From: a virus
Virus record (IMG/VR): IMGVR_UViG_3300041409_000074
Coordinates: 1-44,175 of that record
DNA length: 44,175 nt
Strand: one strand, 5' to 3'
Within the stretch, counting starts at the first letter, position 1; every line of letters starts with the position of its first letter. A model generated the notes under the pieces. The model was given only the letters and a program-made list of their open reading frames with translations, was not told the origin of the DNA and made no database searches. Below are positions 15,421-22,218 of this stretch, piece after piece. Position numbers and translations under genes: made by a program.

Positions 15421-16415
15421 GGTTTTCAAATTCGATCGCATGGACGACGGCCCGCGCCGCCCACGAGTCTGCCTACGCCGCTCACAACCTGTTCGCCAGC
15501 GCGGGCGACGACGGCATCAAGTCCGGCGGGAGCGCCGAGGCGGATGCGGCATCGGCGGCGGAATATGCCGCCCTCAACCACCTGTTGCTCCTACCCTGCG
15601 ATCACCCGCTCGACATCGCCGAGAAGCTCACGATCGTCGAGCAGCGGGACGTCACCAATTGGGATGTTTGGGATGACGTGCGGGCCCGCATTGATGCCGA
15701 CCTCCGCGCGATGGCTCGGCCATCGGCATCGCCGGAGATGGCCACCGCCTTCGCCCGCTGGGCAGCGGCGCGGCTGATACACTTCCAGCCTGGAATGCAC
15801 GATGGCACCGAGGAGGCGTCGGAGGCGGCGTCGGCCGCGTATAGCGAGGCCTTCCAGGCGCTACATGCCGAGCCCTGCCGCACCCCCGGCGACTTCATCA
15901 TCAAAGCCTACACGAACCTGCTCGACGAGGTCGGAAGCTCGACCCAGGTCGAACGCGGCTCGCCATTCGAGTTCGACGTCTACGAGCCCAGAATGCCAGA
16001 TGGCAGCGGGCATGACGACCATGCCATCAAGGCACAGATCCGGGACATCGGTGAGACTGACCTCGGTCGGTGCATGATGATCTTGGGACGGGTCGACTTC
16101 GATGCGGCGGCTTGGGTTGCCACCGTCAGGCGTGCCGAGGCGCACGTCCACGTGATGCTGCACGTGGACGGCAAGCAGAGCCTCAGCTTCGCGATGTACA
16201 CGGGGCCCGGTTACGGGCGCGGCATCGAGCACGACAGCCCGCTCGACAATGCCCGGCTGCACAACCTTCTCGCACTGACGGCCGGCGGTCTCGGATATTC
16301 CGACGAGCGCCTAGCAGCCATCGCCGACGAGATCGTCGCCAACCACCCCGACATGGTCGTCCACACCGGGACGACCTCCGATCACCAGCTTCCGGTCGCA
16401 GAGGCGGCGGAATGA
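15417..16415 (+). CDS. Hypothetical protein, 332 residues
   Basis: The start is ATG at 15417 (MRFSNSIAWTTARAAHES), which overlaps the previous stop in an ATGA junction; a longer in-frame extension lies wholly inside the upstream gene and is rejected. The N-terminal half is helical and Ala-rich. The C-terminal half has strands with HVHVMLHVDGKQSLSFAMYTG and a final helical region (YSDERLAAIADEIVANHPDM). There is no recognised motif. It is a middle gene of a tightly coupled operon and the function is unknown. Confidence 0.75.
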   Translation: MRFSNSIAWTTARAAHESAYAAHNLFASAGDDGIKSGGSAEADAASAAEYAALNHLLLLPCDHPLDIAEKLTIVEQRDVTNWDVWDDVRARIDADLRAMARPSASPEMATAFARWAAARLIHFQPGMHDGTEEASEAASAAYSEAFQALHAEPCRTPGDFIIKAYTNLLDEVGSSTQVERGSPFEFDVYEPRMPDGSGHDDHAIKAQIRDIGETDLGRCMMILGRVDFDAAAWVATVRRAEAHVHVMLHVDGKQSLSFAMYTGPGYGRGIEHDSPLDNARLHNLLALTAGGLGYSDERLAAIADEIVANHPDMVVHTGTTSDHQLPVAEAAE

Positions 16416-16882
16416 ACGCCCTCGTCCAAATCAGGCCGGGTAGCGCCATCACGCCGCCCGCGGCGGGCTTCGAGCTTTCCGGACTTTCGATCTTCACGGC
16501 CATCCCGGAACATCGTCACGGCATCGTCGCGATGCGCGGCATGGTGGTGGTCTACGCGACCGATCTGATCGGGCGTGAAGGCATCATCGAGGGCGCCTTC
16601 TATGTCAGGGAGTCGCAGCGACCTCCCTCTTGCCTGCCATGGGCAACTTGGCTGCGGGAAGCGGTAGCCGACGAGGCGCAGCGCCGCGTCGTCGGTCCCC
16701 TCAGCCCGCTGACCATCCGCCGAGAAGTCGTCCAGACGATCCGCTGGCCCCGCCACGACGACTGGGCGGTCCGGTTGGAAAGCGGCTGGGTAGATGGCCC
16801 CTATCACGATTGGGCCTTCGGCCACGATCTCATCGGCAAGGTGGTGGGCATCTACCATCCAGGCGCGGCGGGCGCCGCATGA
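16412..16882 (+). CDS. Hypothetical protein, possible degenerate S24-like fold
   Basis: The start is ATG at 16412 (MNALVQIRPG) in an ATGA overlap. The 156-residue product includes HGIVAMRGMVVVYATDLIG, a middle segment WPRHDDWAVRLESGWVDGPYHDW, and a C-terminal strand DLIGKVVGIYHPG. The last is the pattern that ends S24/LexA-type domains, and the gene at 14947 has a similar order. No Ser-Lys dyad is evident. It may be a DNA-damage-independent relative of repressor C-terminal domains; this is inference and the function is unknown. Confidence 0.7.
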   Translation: MNALVQIRPGSAITPPAAGFELSGLSIFTAIPEHRHGIVAMRGMVVVYATDLIGREGIIEGAFYVRESQRPPSCLPWATWLREAVADEAQRRVVGPLSPLTIRREVVQTIRWPRHDDWAVRLESGWVDGPYHDWAFGHDLIGKVVGIYHPGAAGAA

Positions 16883-17871
16883 TCCAGCCGCTCAACTACA
16901 CCCCGAAGGTGATCGAGGCCTTTGAGGGATATCAGCAGACGGCCACGCCGCTCTCCCGCATCGCCTTCGGTTACCTCCTCGGCAAATTGCGCCAGGCGCA
17001 GGTATTCCTCCTGCCCGATCACGGCGAGCTGCTCGAGCGTGACAAACCGCGGCCGGAAATGCCGGGGCTGGTGTTCAAGCCGCCCTATCCGGTGACGGTG
17101 CTGGAATATGCATCGCCGCCTGGCCGCGCCGAAACGCCCGGCATGGACTGCCCGTGCCCGAAGCGTGTCGTTCTGGCTTGGGAATGGATGGATGACGCGC
17201 CGCCGCAGCTGCGGCCATGGATCCCGGCCGACCTTGGCGCGGGCGTGGTGGTGGCATCCATAACCTACGTCGACTCGACGCAGATGTGGATCCCAGTCCC
17301 GACCGCTGCGCACTTCGCGTATGACGATGAATGGGTGCCGGCGAGCAGCGTGCCGGTGGGGCCCCTTCGGCAGGCGATGATCGACACGCGCCGAATCCGG
17401 CCGACAATTAGTGCGGGCACGACCTATCGGACCCGCCCCTTCGCCCTACTCCCCGAAGCGCTAGCTGGAATGTGGCAGGCCGTGGGCGAGGCCCGCGCCA
17501 CGGATATGCTTTGCGCCGATCTGATGGACGAGCTGAATGCCTATTCGGACTTCAGCTTCGCGCTCGCATGCCGGAACGTCACCGTTGAAAGCCACCCTGC
17601 GCCGTCGCGGCTGAACGCCGCGCGCGCAAAAGCGGGGAAGGCGCCGCTGTTCGACCACCATGTCCTGAAGCTCTCAGACGCCGACGGCGCGCGCGGCACG
17701 GCAGTTGGCGAGCGCGAGCACGGTAGCCCGCGCCCGCACCTCCGGCGCGGCCATATCCGCCACCTCCGCCACCTCGGCCCAGATCGCATCACGTGGGTGA
17801 ATGCCTCCATGGTTCGCGGGCACGGGCGCGGCTTCGCCCGCAAGGACTACGCGATCGGAGTCGGGACATGA
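16879..17871 (+). CDS. Hypothetical protein with C-terminal His/Arg-rich motif
   Basis: The start is ATG at 16879 (MIQPLNYTPKV), again in an ATGA overlap. The 330-residue protein has a Pro-rich first half with two Cys in GMDCPCPKR, a helical middle (LCADLMDELNAYSDFSFALAC) and a striking C-terminus, SPRPHLRRGHIRHLRHLGP followed by ITWVNASMV. A terminal RRGHxRxL...WV module of this kind is seen in other uncharacterised phage proteins. It could bind nucleic acid or metal, but no function is established. Confidence 0.75.
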   Translation: MIQPLNYTPKVIEAFEGYQQTATPLSRIAFGYLLGKLRQAQVFLLPDHGELLERDKPRPEMPGLVFKPPYPVTVLEYASPPGRAETPGMDCPCPKRVVLAWEWMDDAPPQLRPWIPADLGAGVVVASITYVDSTQMWIPVPTAAHFAYDDEWVPASSVPVGPLRQAMIDTRRIRPTISAGTTYRTRPFALLPEALAGMWQAVGEARATDMLCADLMDELNAYSDFSFALACRNVTVESHPAPSRLNAARAKAGKAPLFDHHVLKLSDADGARGTAVGEREHGSPRPHLRRGHIRHLRHLGPDRITWVNASMVRGHGRGFARKDYAIGVGT

Positions 17872-18068
17872 TCGGGAGCCTGAAGCGCGTGATCGGGCGG
17901 GTCGAGCCCTATTACGACTGGGGCGCCAGAACGACGTTCCGCATGGACGCCAAGCGCGAGGAAGACGTTACCGAGGGCGAGGTCCGCTTCTTCGAACTCC
18001 AATGGCTCGGCCTGCACTTCGAGGTGCAGGTCGGCAGGACGCCGCCGCGGGCGGAGGACGCGATATGA
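17868..18068 (+). CDS. Small hypothetical protein
   Basis: A 66-residue protein that starts in an ATGA overlap at 17868. It is probably one small alpha/beta domain: VEPYYDWGARTTFRMD, then an acidic KREEDVTEGE turn, and strands EVRFFELQWLGLHFEVQVG. There is no membrane segment or known motif. It is coupled to both neighbours; the function is unknown. Confidence 0.7.
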   Translation: MIGSLKRVIGRVEPYYDWGARTTFRMDAKREEDVTEGEVRFFELQWLGLHFEVQVGRTPPRAEDAI

Positions 18069-18241
18069 GCGCCGCCGACGCCGCCTACGAAACCTATGCC
18101 GAGGAGGTTCAGCGCCTCGTCCGAGTCGAGCGTGACCCGAAGGCCACGCCGGGGCAGCGCCGATCGCAGGCGCATATCGTTGCCAGGGCATGGGGCCACT
18201 TCCTGCGCACCTTCACGAAGGCGGAGGCAGCCGATGGGTGA
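18065..18241 (+). CDS. Small helical hypothetical protein
   Basis: A 58-residue protein from ATG 18065 (MSAADAAYETYAEEVQRL), overlapping the previous gene by 4 bases. It appears to be two amphipathic helices joined by PKATPGQRR. No known family is recognised. It was chosen over longer in-frame readings that lie inside the upstream gene. Confidence 0.65.
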   Translation: MSAADAAYETYAEEVQRLVRVERDPKATPGQRRSQAHIVARAWGHFLRTFTKAEAADG

Positions 18242-18563
18242 CCTCTTCGACACCTATCCGGATCACCCCGGCTTCAAGGCCCGCGAGACGTCGGCCGCGG
18301 CGGCGGCGGACATGGCCGAGACCGCGCCGATCCTGCGCGCCCGCTGCCTGGCGGTGCTGGAGCGATCGAACGGCCTCACCGCCGACGAGGTCGCCGGCCG
18401 GCTCGGCCTGTCGATCCTGTCAGTGCGCCCGCGAATTTCGGAGCTGACGCGGCTGAGCAAGGTCCGGGACAGCGGGCACCGGCGCCGCAACGCCAGCGGA
18501 AAGAATGCCATCGTCTGGGCGGCGATCCAGCCTGCCCGGCTCAATCGGGAGAATTTCGGATGA
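18234..18563 (+). CDS. Winged-helix DNA-binding protein
   Basis: The start is ATG at 18234 (MGDLFDTYPD), overlapping the previous gene by 8 bases. The 109-residue protein has a winged helix at about residues 35-85: LRARCLAVLERSNGLTADE, VAGRLGLSILSVRPRISEL, and a wing LSKVRDSGHRRRN. Such small MarR-like domains occur often in phage accessory operons as regulators or as partners in DNA modification. Its place just before the Ntn hydrolase gene is notable. The DNA target is unknown. Confidence 0.75.
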   Translation: MGDLFDTYPDHPGFKARETSAAAAADMAETAPILRARCLAVLERSNGLTADEVAGRLGLSILSVRPRISELTRLSKVRDSGHRRRNASGKNAIVWAAIQPARLNRENFG

Positions 18564-19129
18564 CGTGTATTGTTGCCGTGGCCCAAGGGGGCGTCGTCTG
18601 CATCGGCGGCGATAGCGCGGGCGTCGCCGGCTATGGCCTCACGCAGCGCGCCGACGAGAAGGTTTTCGAAAATGAGCGCTACCTCTTCGGCTTCACCAGC
18701 AGCTTCAGGATGGGGCAGCTCCTGCGGTATCGCTTCAAACCGCCCAGGCGGCACCCCGATGACGATCTGGTCAAATTCATGTCGACGGAGTTCGTCGACG
18801 AGGTTCGCAAGTGCCTGAAGGAATATGCCTACACGACCATCAAGGACTCGGTCGAGGAGGGCGGGACCTTCATCGTCGCGATCGAAGGGCGCATCTTCAA
18901 GATCGAGAGCGACTTCCAAGTCGGGGAGAGCATTCACCCTTACGATGCCTGCGGCTGTGGCGAGGATCTCGCGCTGGGCGCCTTACACGCGATCCATCGC
19001 TATTCGGCCGGCGAGCATCTGGTCGACCCGAAGATGATGGTCCAGATGGCCCTGCAGGCCGCCGAGCAATTTAGCGCCGGTGTTCGCGCGCCCTTCCACA
19101 CCCTATCATCGAAGGCGCCTGCGGCATGA
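18560..19129 (+). CDS. Proteasome-type Ntn hydrolase (HslV/20S beta-like)
   Basis: The 189-residue protein begins MTCIVAVAQGGVVCIGGDSAG. After removal of Met1 the N-terminal residue is Thr1, and Asp17 (GGDSAG) and Lys33 (DEKVF) fall at exactly the positions of the proteasome beta-subunit catalytic triad T1-D17-K33. The following FGFTSSFRMGQLLRY matches the strand-loop-helix after Lys33 in proteasome subunits. Length is close to HslV (about 175). The enzyme should be a self-compartmentalising peptidase or a stand-alone Ntn hydrolase. No HslU-like ATPase is encoded in this genome, so any unfoldase would be the host's. It sits in the coupled accessory operon between a winged-helix protein and a ParB-like protein. 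Confidence 0.8.
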   Translation: MTCIVAVAQGGVVCIGGDSAGVAGYGLTQRADEKVFENERYLFGFTSSFRMGQLLRYRFKPPRRHPDDDLVKFMSTEFVDEVRKCLKEYAYTTIKDSVEEGGTFIVAIEGRIFKIESDFQVGESIHPYDACGCGEDLALGALHAIHRYSAGEHLVDPKMMVQMALQAAEQFSAGVRAPFHTLSSKAPAA

Positions 19130-20298
19130 GCGGGGACCCAACCTGGACGAACAAGCCGGGCGCCACGATCCCGGATTGGCTCGCGCCGCATATGGTCGGC
19201 GCGCAAGAGGTGAACGGCACCCTCATGATCCGGACCCGCTGCGGCAAGCAGTCGGCCCATGCCCGCGTCCATGTCGGCAATCTGGTCATCCTGCGCGCCG
19301 GCACCGCCTACACGGCGACGCCCGAAGAAGCTTCAGCGCGGATCGATGCGCTGGAGGCGGAAGACGCTACGCCGGTCGTGAACATCGGGCCCGGCAAATC
19401 CTGCCAGGCAGGCATGACCGGTCCCGGCGTCCAGCCCAGTCGCAAGAGCAGGGTAGCTGAGCAGGCGAAGGGCCTGACCCGCGCGGGCGCGCCGCGCAAG
19501 ATTGCCTATTCCCCGCCGCTCGGCGCGCGGCCGACTATCGAGTGGATCCCGGTCGGCGACCTATCGGTCGACGAAGCCTATCAGCGCCGAACCGACAATG
19601 ATGCTTCGCGCCGGCTGATCGCCAGCATCGCGGCCAAGTTCGACTGGCGGCTGTTCGGCATCCTGCTCGTGTCGCGACGGCCTGATGACACCCTCAAGGT
19701 GATAGACGGCCAGCACCGCTGGTCGGCTGCGGCGGCTCGAGGCGACATCGACCAACTTCCCTGCGCGCTGTCCAGGTTCGGCACCGCCGAGGAGGAGGCC
19801 CGCTTCTTCATCGTCGCCAATCGCGCTCGCAAGCCGATGAACCGGCTCGACGACTTCCACGCCGCGCTCGCCGCCGCAGACGACGATGCGCTCGAAATTC
19901 AGCGGTTGGTGAACGAAGCGGGTCTGGCCGTCGCGCGCAACACCGCGTCGAGCGCCTGGGCGCCAGGCGAGATCGCGTTCACTGCCGCCATCGCACGCGC
20001 CTTGCGCATGCACGGCGCCGCAGTCGTCTCGGCCGCGCTGACCAACATCGCCGAGGCATTCCCTGACCAGCGGCTCAATCACGGCGGCTCGATCTTCAGC
20101 GGCCTCGTCAAGATCTTTGCCCACCCGCCCGAGGGCTTCGATCCGGACCGCCTTTTCAAGGCCCTGCTCGCATTCGACGCCGACGGTTGGGGCAGCTTCA
20201 TGACCGGCCTGAAGGGCGGCGACACCCGCGCCAGCGCCATGCGGCAAGCAATACTGGAGGCCTATAGCGAGGCGCCGGCCGAGCAGGCAGCGGAATGA
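19126..20298 (+). CDS. ParB-like (Srx-fold) domain protein
   Basis: The 390-residue protein has an N-terminal unknown region (1-120) and a central ParB/Srx-like domain. IEWIPVGDLSVDEAYQR at about 138 is followed by VIDGQHRWSAAAARG with the ParB box near residues 192-205, then a helical C-terminal region. The domain binds CTP in chromosome-partition proteins and acts as a nuclease or kinase in others. Here it lacks an evident HTH after the box, so it is not a typical partition ParB. It may act on DNA or a nucleotide in the accessory operon. Both ends overlap neighbours by 4 bases. Confidence 0.8.
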   Translation: MSGDPTWTNKPGATIPDWLAPHMVGAQEVNGTLMIRTRCGKQSAHARVHVGNLVILRAGTAYTATPEEASARIDALEAEDATPVVNIGPGKSCQAGMTGPGVQPSRKSRVAEQAKGLTRAGAPRKIAYSPPLGARPTIEWIPVGDLSVDEAYQRRTDNDASRRLIASIAAKFDWRLFGILLVSRRPDDTLKVIDGQHRWSAAAARGDIDQLPCALSRFGTAEEEARFFIVANRARKPMNRLDDFHAALAAADDDALEIQRLVNEAGLAVARNTASSAWAPGEIAFTAAIARALRMHGAAVVSAALTNIAEAFPDQRLNHGGSIFSGLVKIFAHPPEGFDPDRLFKALLAFDADGWGSFMTGLKGGDTRASAMRQAILEAYSEAPAEQAAE

Positions 20299-20555
20299 CA
20301 GAGCCCCAGCTCAGCTGCCTGGAGTTCATCCGGGAGCGCATCCGCCGCGACGGCCTAGCGCCGACCTATCCGCAGATCGCAGAGCATCTCGGCATCAAGT
20401 CCAGGAGCAGCATTTCCGCGATGGTGCAGCGCCTCGTCCGCGATGGCCATCTGCTCAAGACCCGTTCGGGACACCGAAACCTGCGACTGCCCGGTGCGGA
20501 CCTCGCCGTGGTGCCGACCGAGGACCTAAGAGCCGAATTGGAGCGTCGAGCATGA
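20295..20555 (+). CDS. LexA-type HTH protein without peptidase domain
   Basis: An 86-residue protein almost identical in layout to the LexA DNA-binding domain: QLSCLEFIRERIRRDGLAPTYPQIAEHLGIKSRSSISAMVQRLVRDGHL, described here in parts, then RNLRLPG. There is no self-cleavage domain; the chain ends with LRAELERRA. It could compete with host LexA at SOS boxes or bind a phage site. It starts in an ATGA overlap with the ParB-like gene. Confidence 0.8.
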   Translation: MTEPQLSCLEFIRERIRRDGLAPTYPQIAEHLGIKSRSSISAMVQRLVRDGHLLKTRSGHRNLRLPGADLAVVPTEDLRAELERRA

Positions 20556-20809
20556 TGACAGCCCCACCAATCCGAATGCACCGCGTTAAGGCGATGGCCG
20601 ACTGGCTGGACACGATCCCGCCAGACCCGCCGTTCCACAGCCGGCCGGAATTTCGATTCTATGCCGACCTCACAGACGCCGAGTTTGACGCGGTGCAGGC
20701 GCTTATGCGCCAGCGCGCCGAGGAAGCTCTTGGCGAGGCCGGCCGCCTCCAGGCCGAGCTAGACCGGCGTGCCGCGAACCATGACTCCGAACCTCCGGAG
20801 GCGGCATGA
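20552..20809 (+). CDS. Small hypothetical helical protein
   Basis: The 85-residue protein starts MMTAPPIRMHRVKAMADWLDTIPPDPPF and ends with a long charged helix (TDAEFDAVQALMRQRAEEALGEAGRLQAEL). There is no known motif. It overlaps both neighbours by 4 bases and lies between two DNA-binding proteins. A dimerising accessory role is possible. Confidence 0.65.
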   Translation: MMTAPPIRMHRVKAMADWLDTIPPDPPFHSRPEFRFYADLTDAEFDAVQALMRQRAEEALGEAGRLQAELDRRAANHDSEPPEAA

Positions 20810-21033
20810 TCCGCGAGAACGATAATATCCTCCGGCTCAAGGATGTCCTCAAGCGGGTGCCGCTGGGCCGGTCAACGCTCTACCGCCGGATGGATGCGGG
20901 AACCTTCCCGCGACAGGTTGCGCTCGGCTCCGATCCGAACGGCAACGCGACGTTGGTTGGCTGGTACGAGGCCGACATCAATGCATGGGTCGCCGACCCG
21001 ACCGGCTGGCGGCCGGGCGAAGCGGCCTCCTGA
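20806..21033 (+). CDS. AlpA-like regulator / putative excisionase
   Basis: A 75-residue protein with an AlpA/MerR-like HTH: ILRLKDVLKRVPLGRSTLYRRMDAGTFP, given here in two parts, followed by GWYEADINAWVAD. In the CP4-57 prophage AlpA controls the P4-type integrase, and the fold is that of lambda Xis. Since this genome has a P4-type integrase 1.2 kb downstream and no other Xis, an excisionase or recombination directionality role is likely. It is the last gene of the coupled operon. Confidence 0.8.
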   Translation: MIRENDNILRLKDVLKRVPLGRSTLYRRMDAGTFPRQVALGSDPNGNATLVGWYEADINAWVADPTGWRPGEAAS

Positions 21034-21062
21034 AATTCGCCGTGTAGGTCCCCCGCGGCGAG

Positions 21063-21100
21063 GAGCGCCCCGGCCAATGCCAACCCCGGCCGGGGCGCTC
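21063..21100 (+). terminator. Perfect 13-bp hairpin after the accessory operon
   Basis: GAGCGCCCCGGCC (21063-21075) pairs with GGCCGGGGCGCTC (21088-21100) round a 12-base loop, with no mismatch. It is 30 bases after the AlpA-like stop. No T-run follows, so it is either a T-poor terminator or an attenuator separating the operon from the two small genes downstream. Confidence 0.55.
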
Positions 21101-21151
21101 ACATATTGCCGATCCGCGCCGCGACGGTAAGGTGCGGCGAGGAGGTTCGAA

Positions 21152-21346
21152 ATGGCTGATCGATTAGAAGAGGTGATCGACGCCCAGCTCGCGCATATGC
21201 GCAAGGCGCTCGCGATGATGGAGACCGGCGTCATGAAGACCCGGACGAGCAACGTCGACACGACGCAGGAATCGATCGACGAGCATCGCGTCTGGATCGG
21301 CGAATTGGAAGCCGCGCTGTCGTTTCACAGGCAGCGCCGAGCATGA
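21152..21346 (+). CDS. Small coiled-coil hypothetical protein
   Basis: A 64-residue protein preceded by a strong GAGGAGG ribosome site. It is predicted by eye to be almost all helix (DRLEEVIDAQLAHMRKALAMM; ESIDEHRVWIGELEAALSFH) and probably forms a helical hairpin. The function is unknown. It overlaps the next gene by 4 bases and lies in front of the integrase region, behind the 21063 hairpin. Confidence 0.7.
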   Translation: MADRLEEVIDAQLAHMRKALAMMETGVMKTRTSNVDTTQESIDEHRVWIGELEAALSFHRQRRA

Positions 21347-21705
21347 CGCCCGCGCAGCTCGAGGAGCAGATCACCATTAATCAGCGGGCCTTCGAGTTCC
21401 ACCTGGCTCGGCTCAACGGACTGGAGGATGACGCCAACCCGGCCGAGATCGAGACGGCCTTCCAACGCGCTGCCAACGCGGCCTCGATCCTCACGGCGCT
21501 GAAGGGCCTGCGGCACTTTCCCGTCCCGGCGCACGTCCAGGCCGCCGTCGACGCCGCCGGTCGCCACCTTATAGCCGAGGGCGAGCGGAACGGCTGCACC
21601 GCTGACATCGACGAGGGCACCGCCCAGGTCGATGGCAGCTTCGAGCTGGAGCCGCTGGTGCGGGTGATCATCGCTGCCGTCACGATAGCCGACGCAAGCG
21701 GCTAG
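21343..21705 (+). CDS. Hypothetical helical protein
   Basis: The 120-residue protein starts in an ATGA overlap. It has two or three long helices (LEEQITINQRAFEFHLARLNGL; IETAFQRAANAASILTALKGL) and a C-terminal part with a helix ending in VRVIIAAVTIADASG. There is no known motif. Together with the previous gene it forms a two-gene unit before the attachment-site region. Confidence 0.7.
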   Translation: MTPAQLEEQITINQRAFEFHLARLNGLEDDANPAEIETAFQRAANAASILTALKGLRHFPVPAHVQAAVDAAGRHLIAEGERNGCTADIDEGTAQVDGSFELEPLVRVIIAAVTIADASG

Positions 21706-21829
21706 GGTTCGGCGGACGAGTCGGGATTATAACCCGCGAAATGGGGGTATCGCAGGACCCCGCGAAAAATAAATTTCGGAGCGTGGGGGTAGCCTTGGGG
21801 GTATCCGCCGCACCGGCTCCCGCAAGAAC

Positions 21830-21845
21830 GGCGGAAAACTGCCAA
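21830..21845. repeat. 16-bp sequence shared with 10217-10232 (copy 2)
   Basis: GGCGGAAAACTGCCAA here is identical to the copy beside the iteron-like cluster. It lies within the candidate attP region between the first and second groups of TGGGGGTA repeats. Confidence 0.6.
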
Positions 21846-21920
21846 AAATGGCGCATCTTGGGACGGGCTCCGTCTCCGCCAGAACCCTGTTCCGACCACG
21901 CCCAATCCATCCCACAGCCC

Positions 21921-21952
21921 TTGATTTTCCTGCCGTTTAGCCATATTGGCTA
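21921..21952 (+). promoter_or_regulatory. Integrase-region promoter with repressor operator O6
   Basis: A -35-like TTGATT (21921-21926) is followed at 17 bases by TATTGG (21944-21949). Operator TAGCCATATTGGCTA (21938-21952) covers the -10. The arms match the cI/cro operators exactly, so the same repressor probably represses transcription towards the integrase. Confidence 0.6.
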
Positions 21953-22059
21953 GCGTAAGCTGTCCCAGACAGTCCCGACCAATCGCACGAAGGGTGGGGG
22001 TATTCTGGGGGTAGCGAAACCGAAATTGGGGGTATTATCCCCCCAAGGCGGAGGGAAAG

Positions 22060-22218
22060 ATGCCACGGAAAATCTTCGACTACGGCAAGGGAATCGAGTG
22101 CTGGCTGCTCGACGGCGAGTTCTACGTCTACGGCGTCACGCTCAGCGGTGACCCGCGCGTCTGCCATTCTGAGGGAATGGCACGCGAGCTGGCGGCGGGA
22201 GGCGTGTCATGTCGCTGA
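22060..22218 (+). CDS. Small hypothetical protein upstream of integrase
   Basis: A 52-residue protein beginning MPRKIFDYGKGIECWLLDGEF, with a GGAGGGAAAG ribosome site directly before the ATG. Segments FYVYGVTLSGDPRVCH suggest a small beta-rich fold. It overlaps the integrase start by 10 bases, so the two are co-translated. The function is unknown; small partners of integrase or excisionase are often found here. Confidence 0.65.
   Translation: MPRKIFDYGKGIECWLLDGEFYVYGVTLSGDPRVCHSEGMARELAAGGVSCR

Larger units (their letters stand above)
21742..22046. repeat. Six TGGGGGTA repeats, candidate attP arm sites
   Basis: TGGGGGTA occurs at 21742, 21784, 21796, 21995, 22006 and 22027, all on the plus strand. 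Two pairs are spaced 11-12 bases apart. The last copy is part of an inverted repeat TTGGGGG/CCCCCAA (22026-22046). The stretch 21706-22059 has no gene and lies just upstream of a P4-type integrase. Tandem short direct repeats flanking a core are the layout of integrase arm-type binding sites, so attP is most likely here. The core itself cannot be defined from this sequence alone. Confidence 0.5.

Noticed and set aside
21742-22046. TGGGGGTA array as a CRISPR array
   Set aside because: Repeats are only 8 bases with irregular spacing and no cas genes are present.
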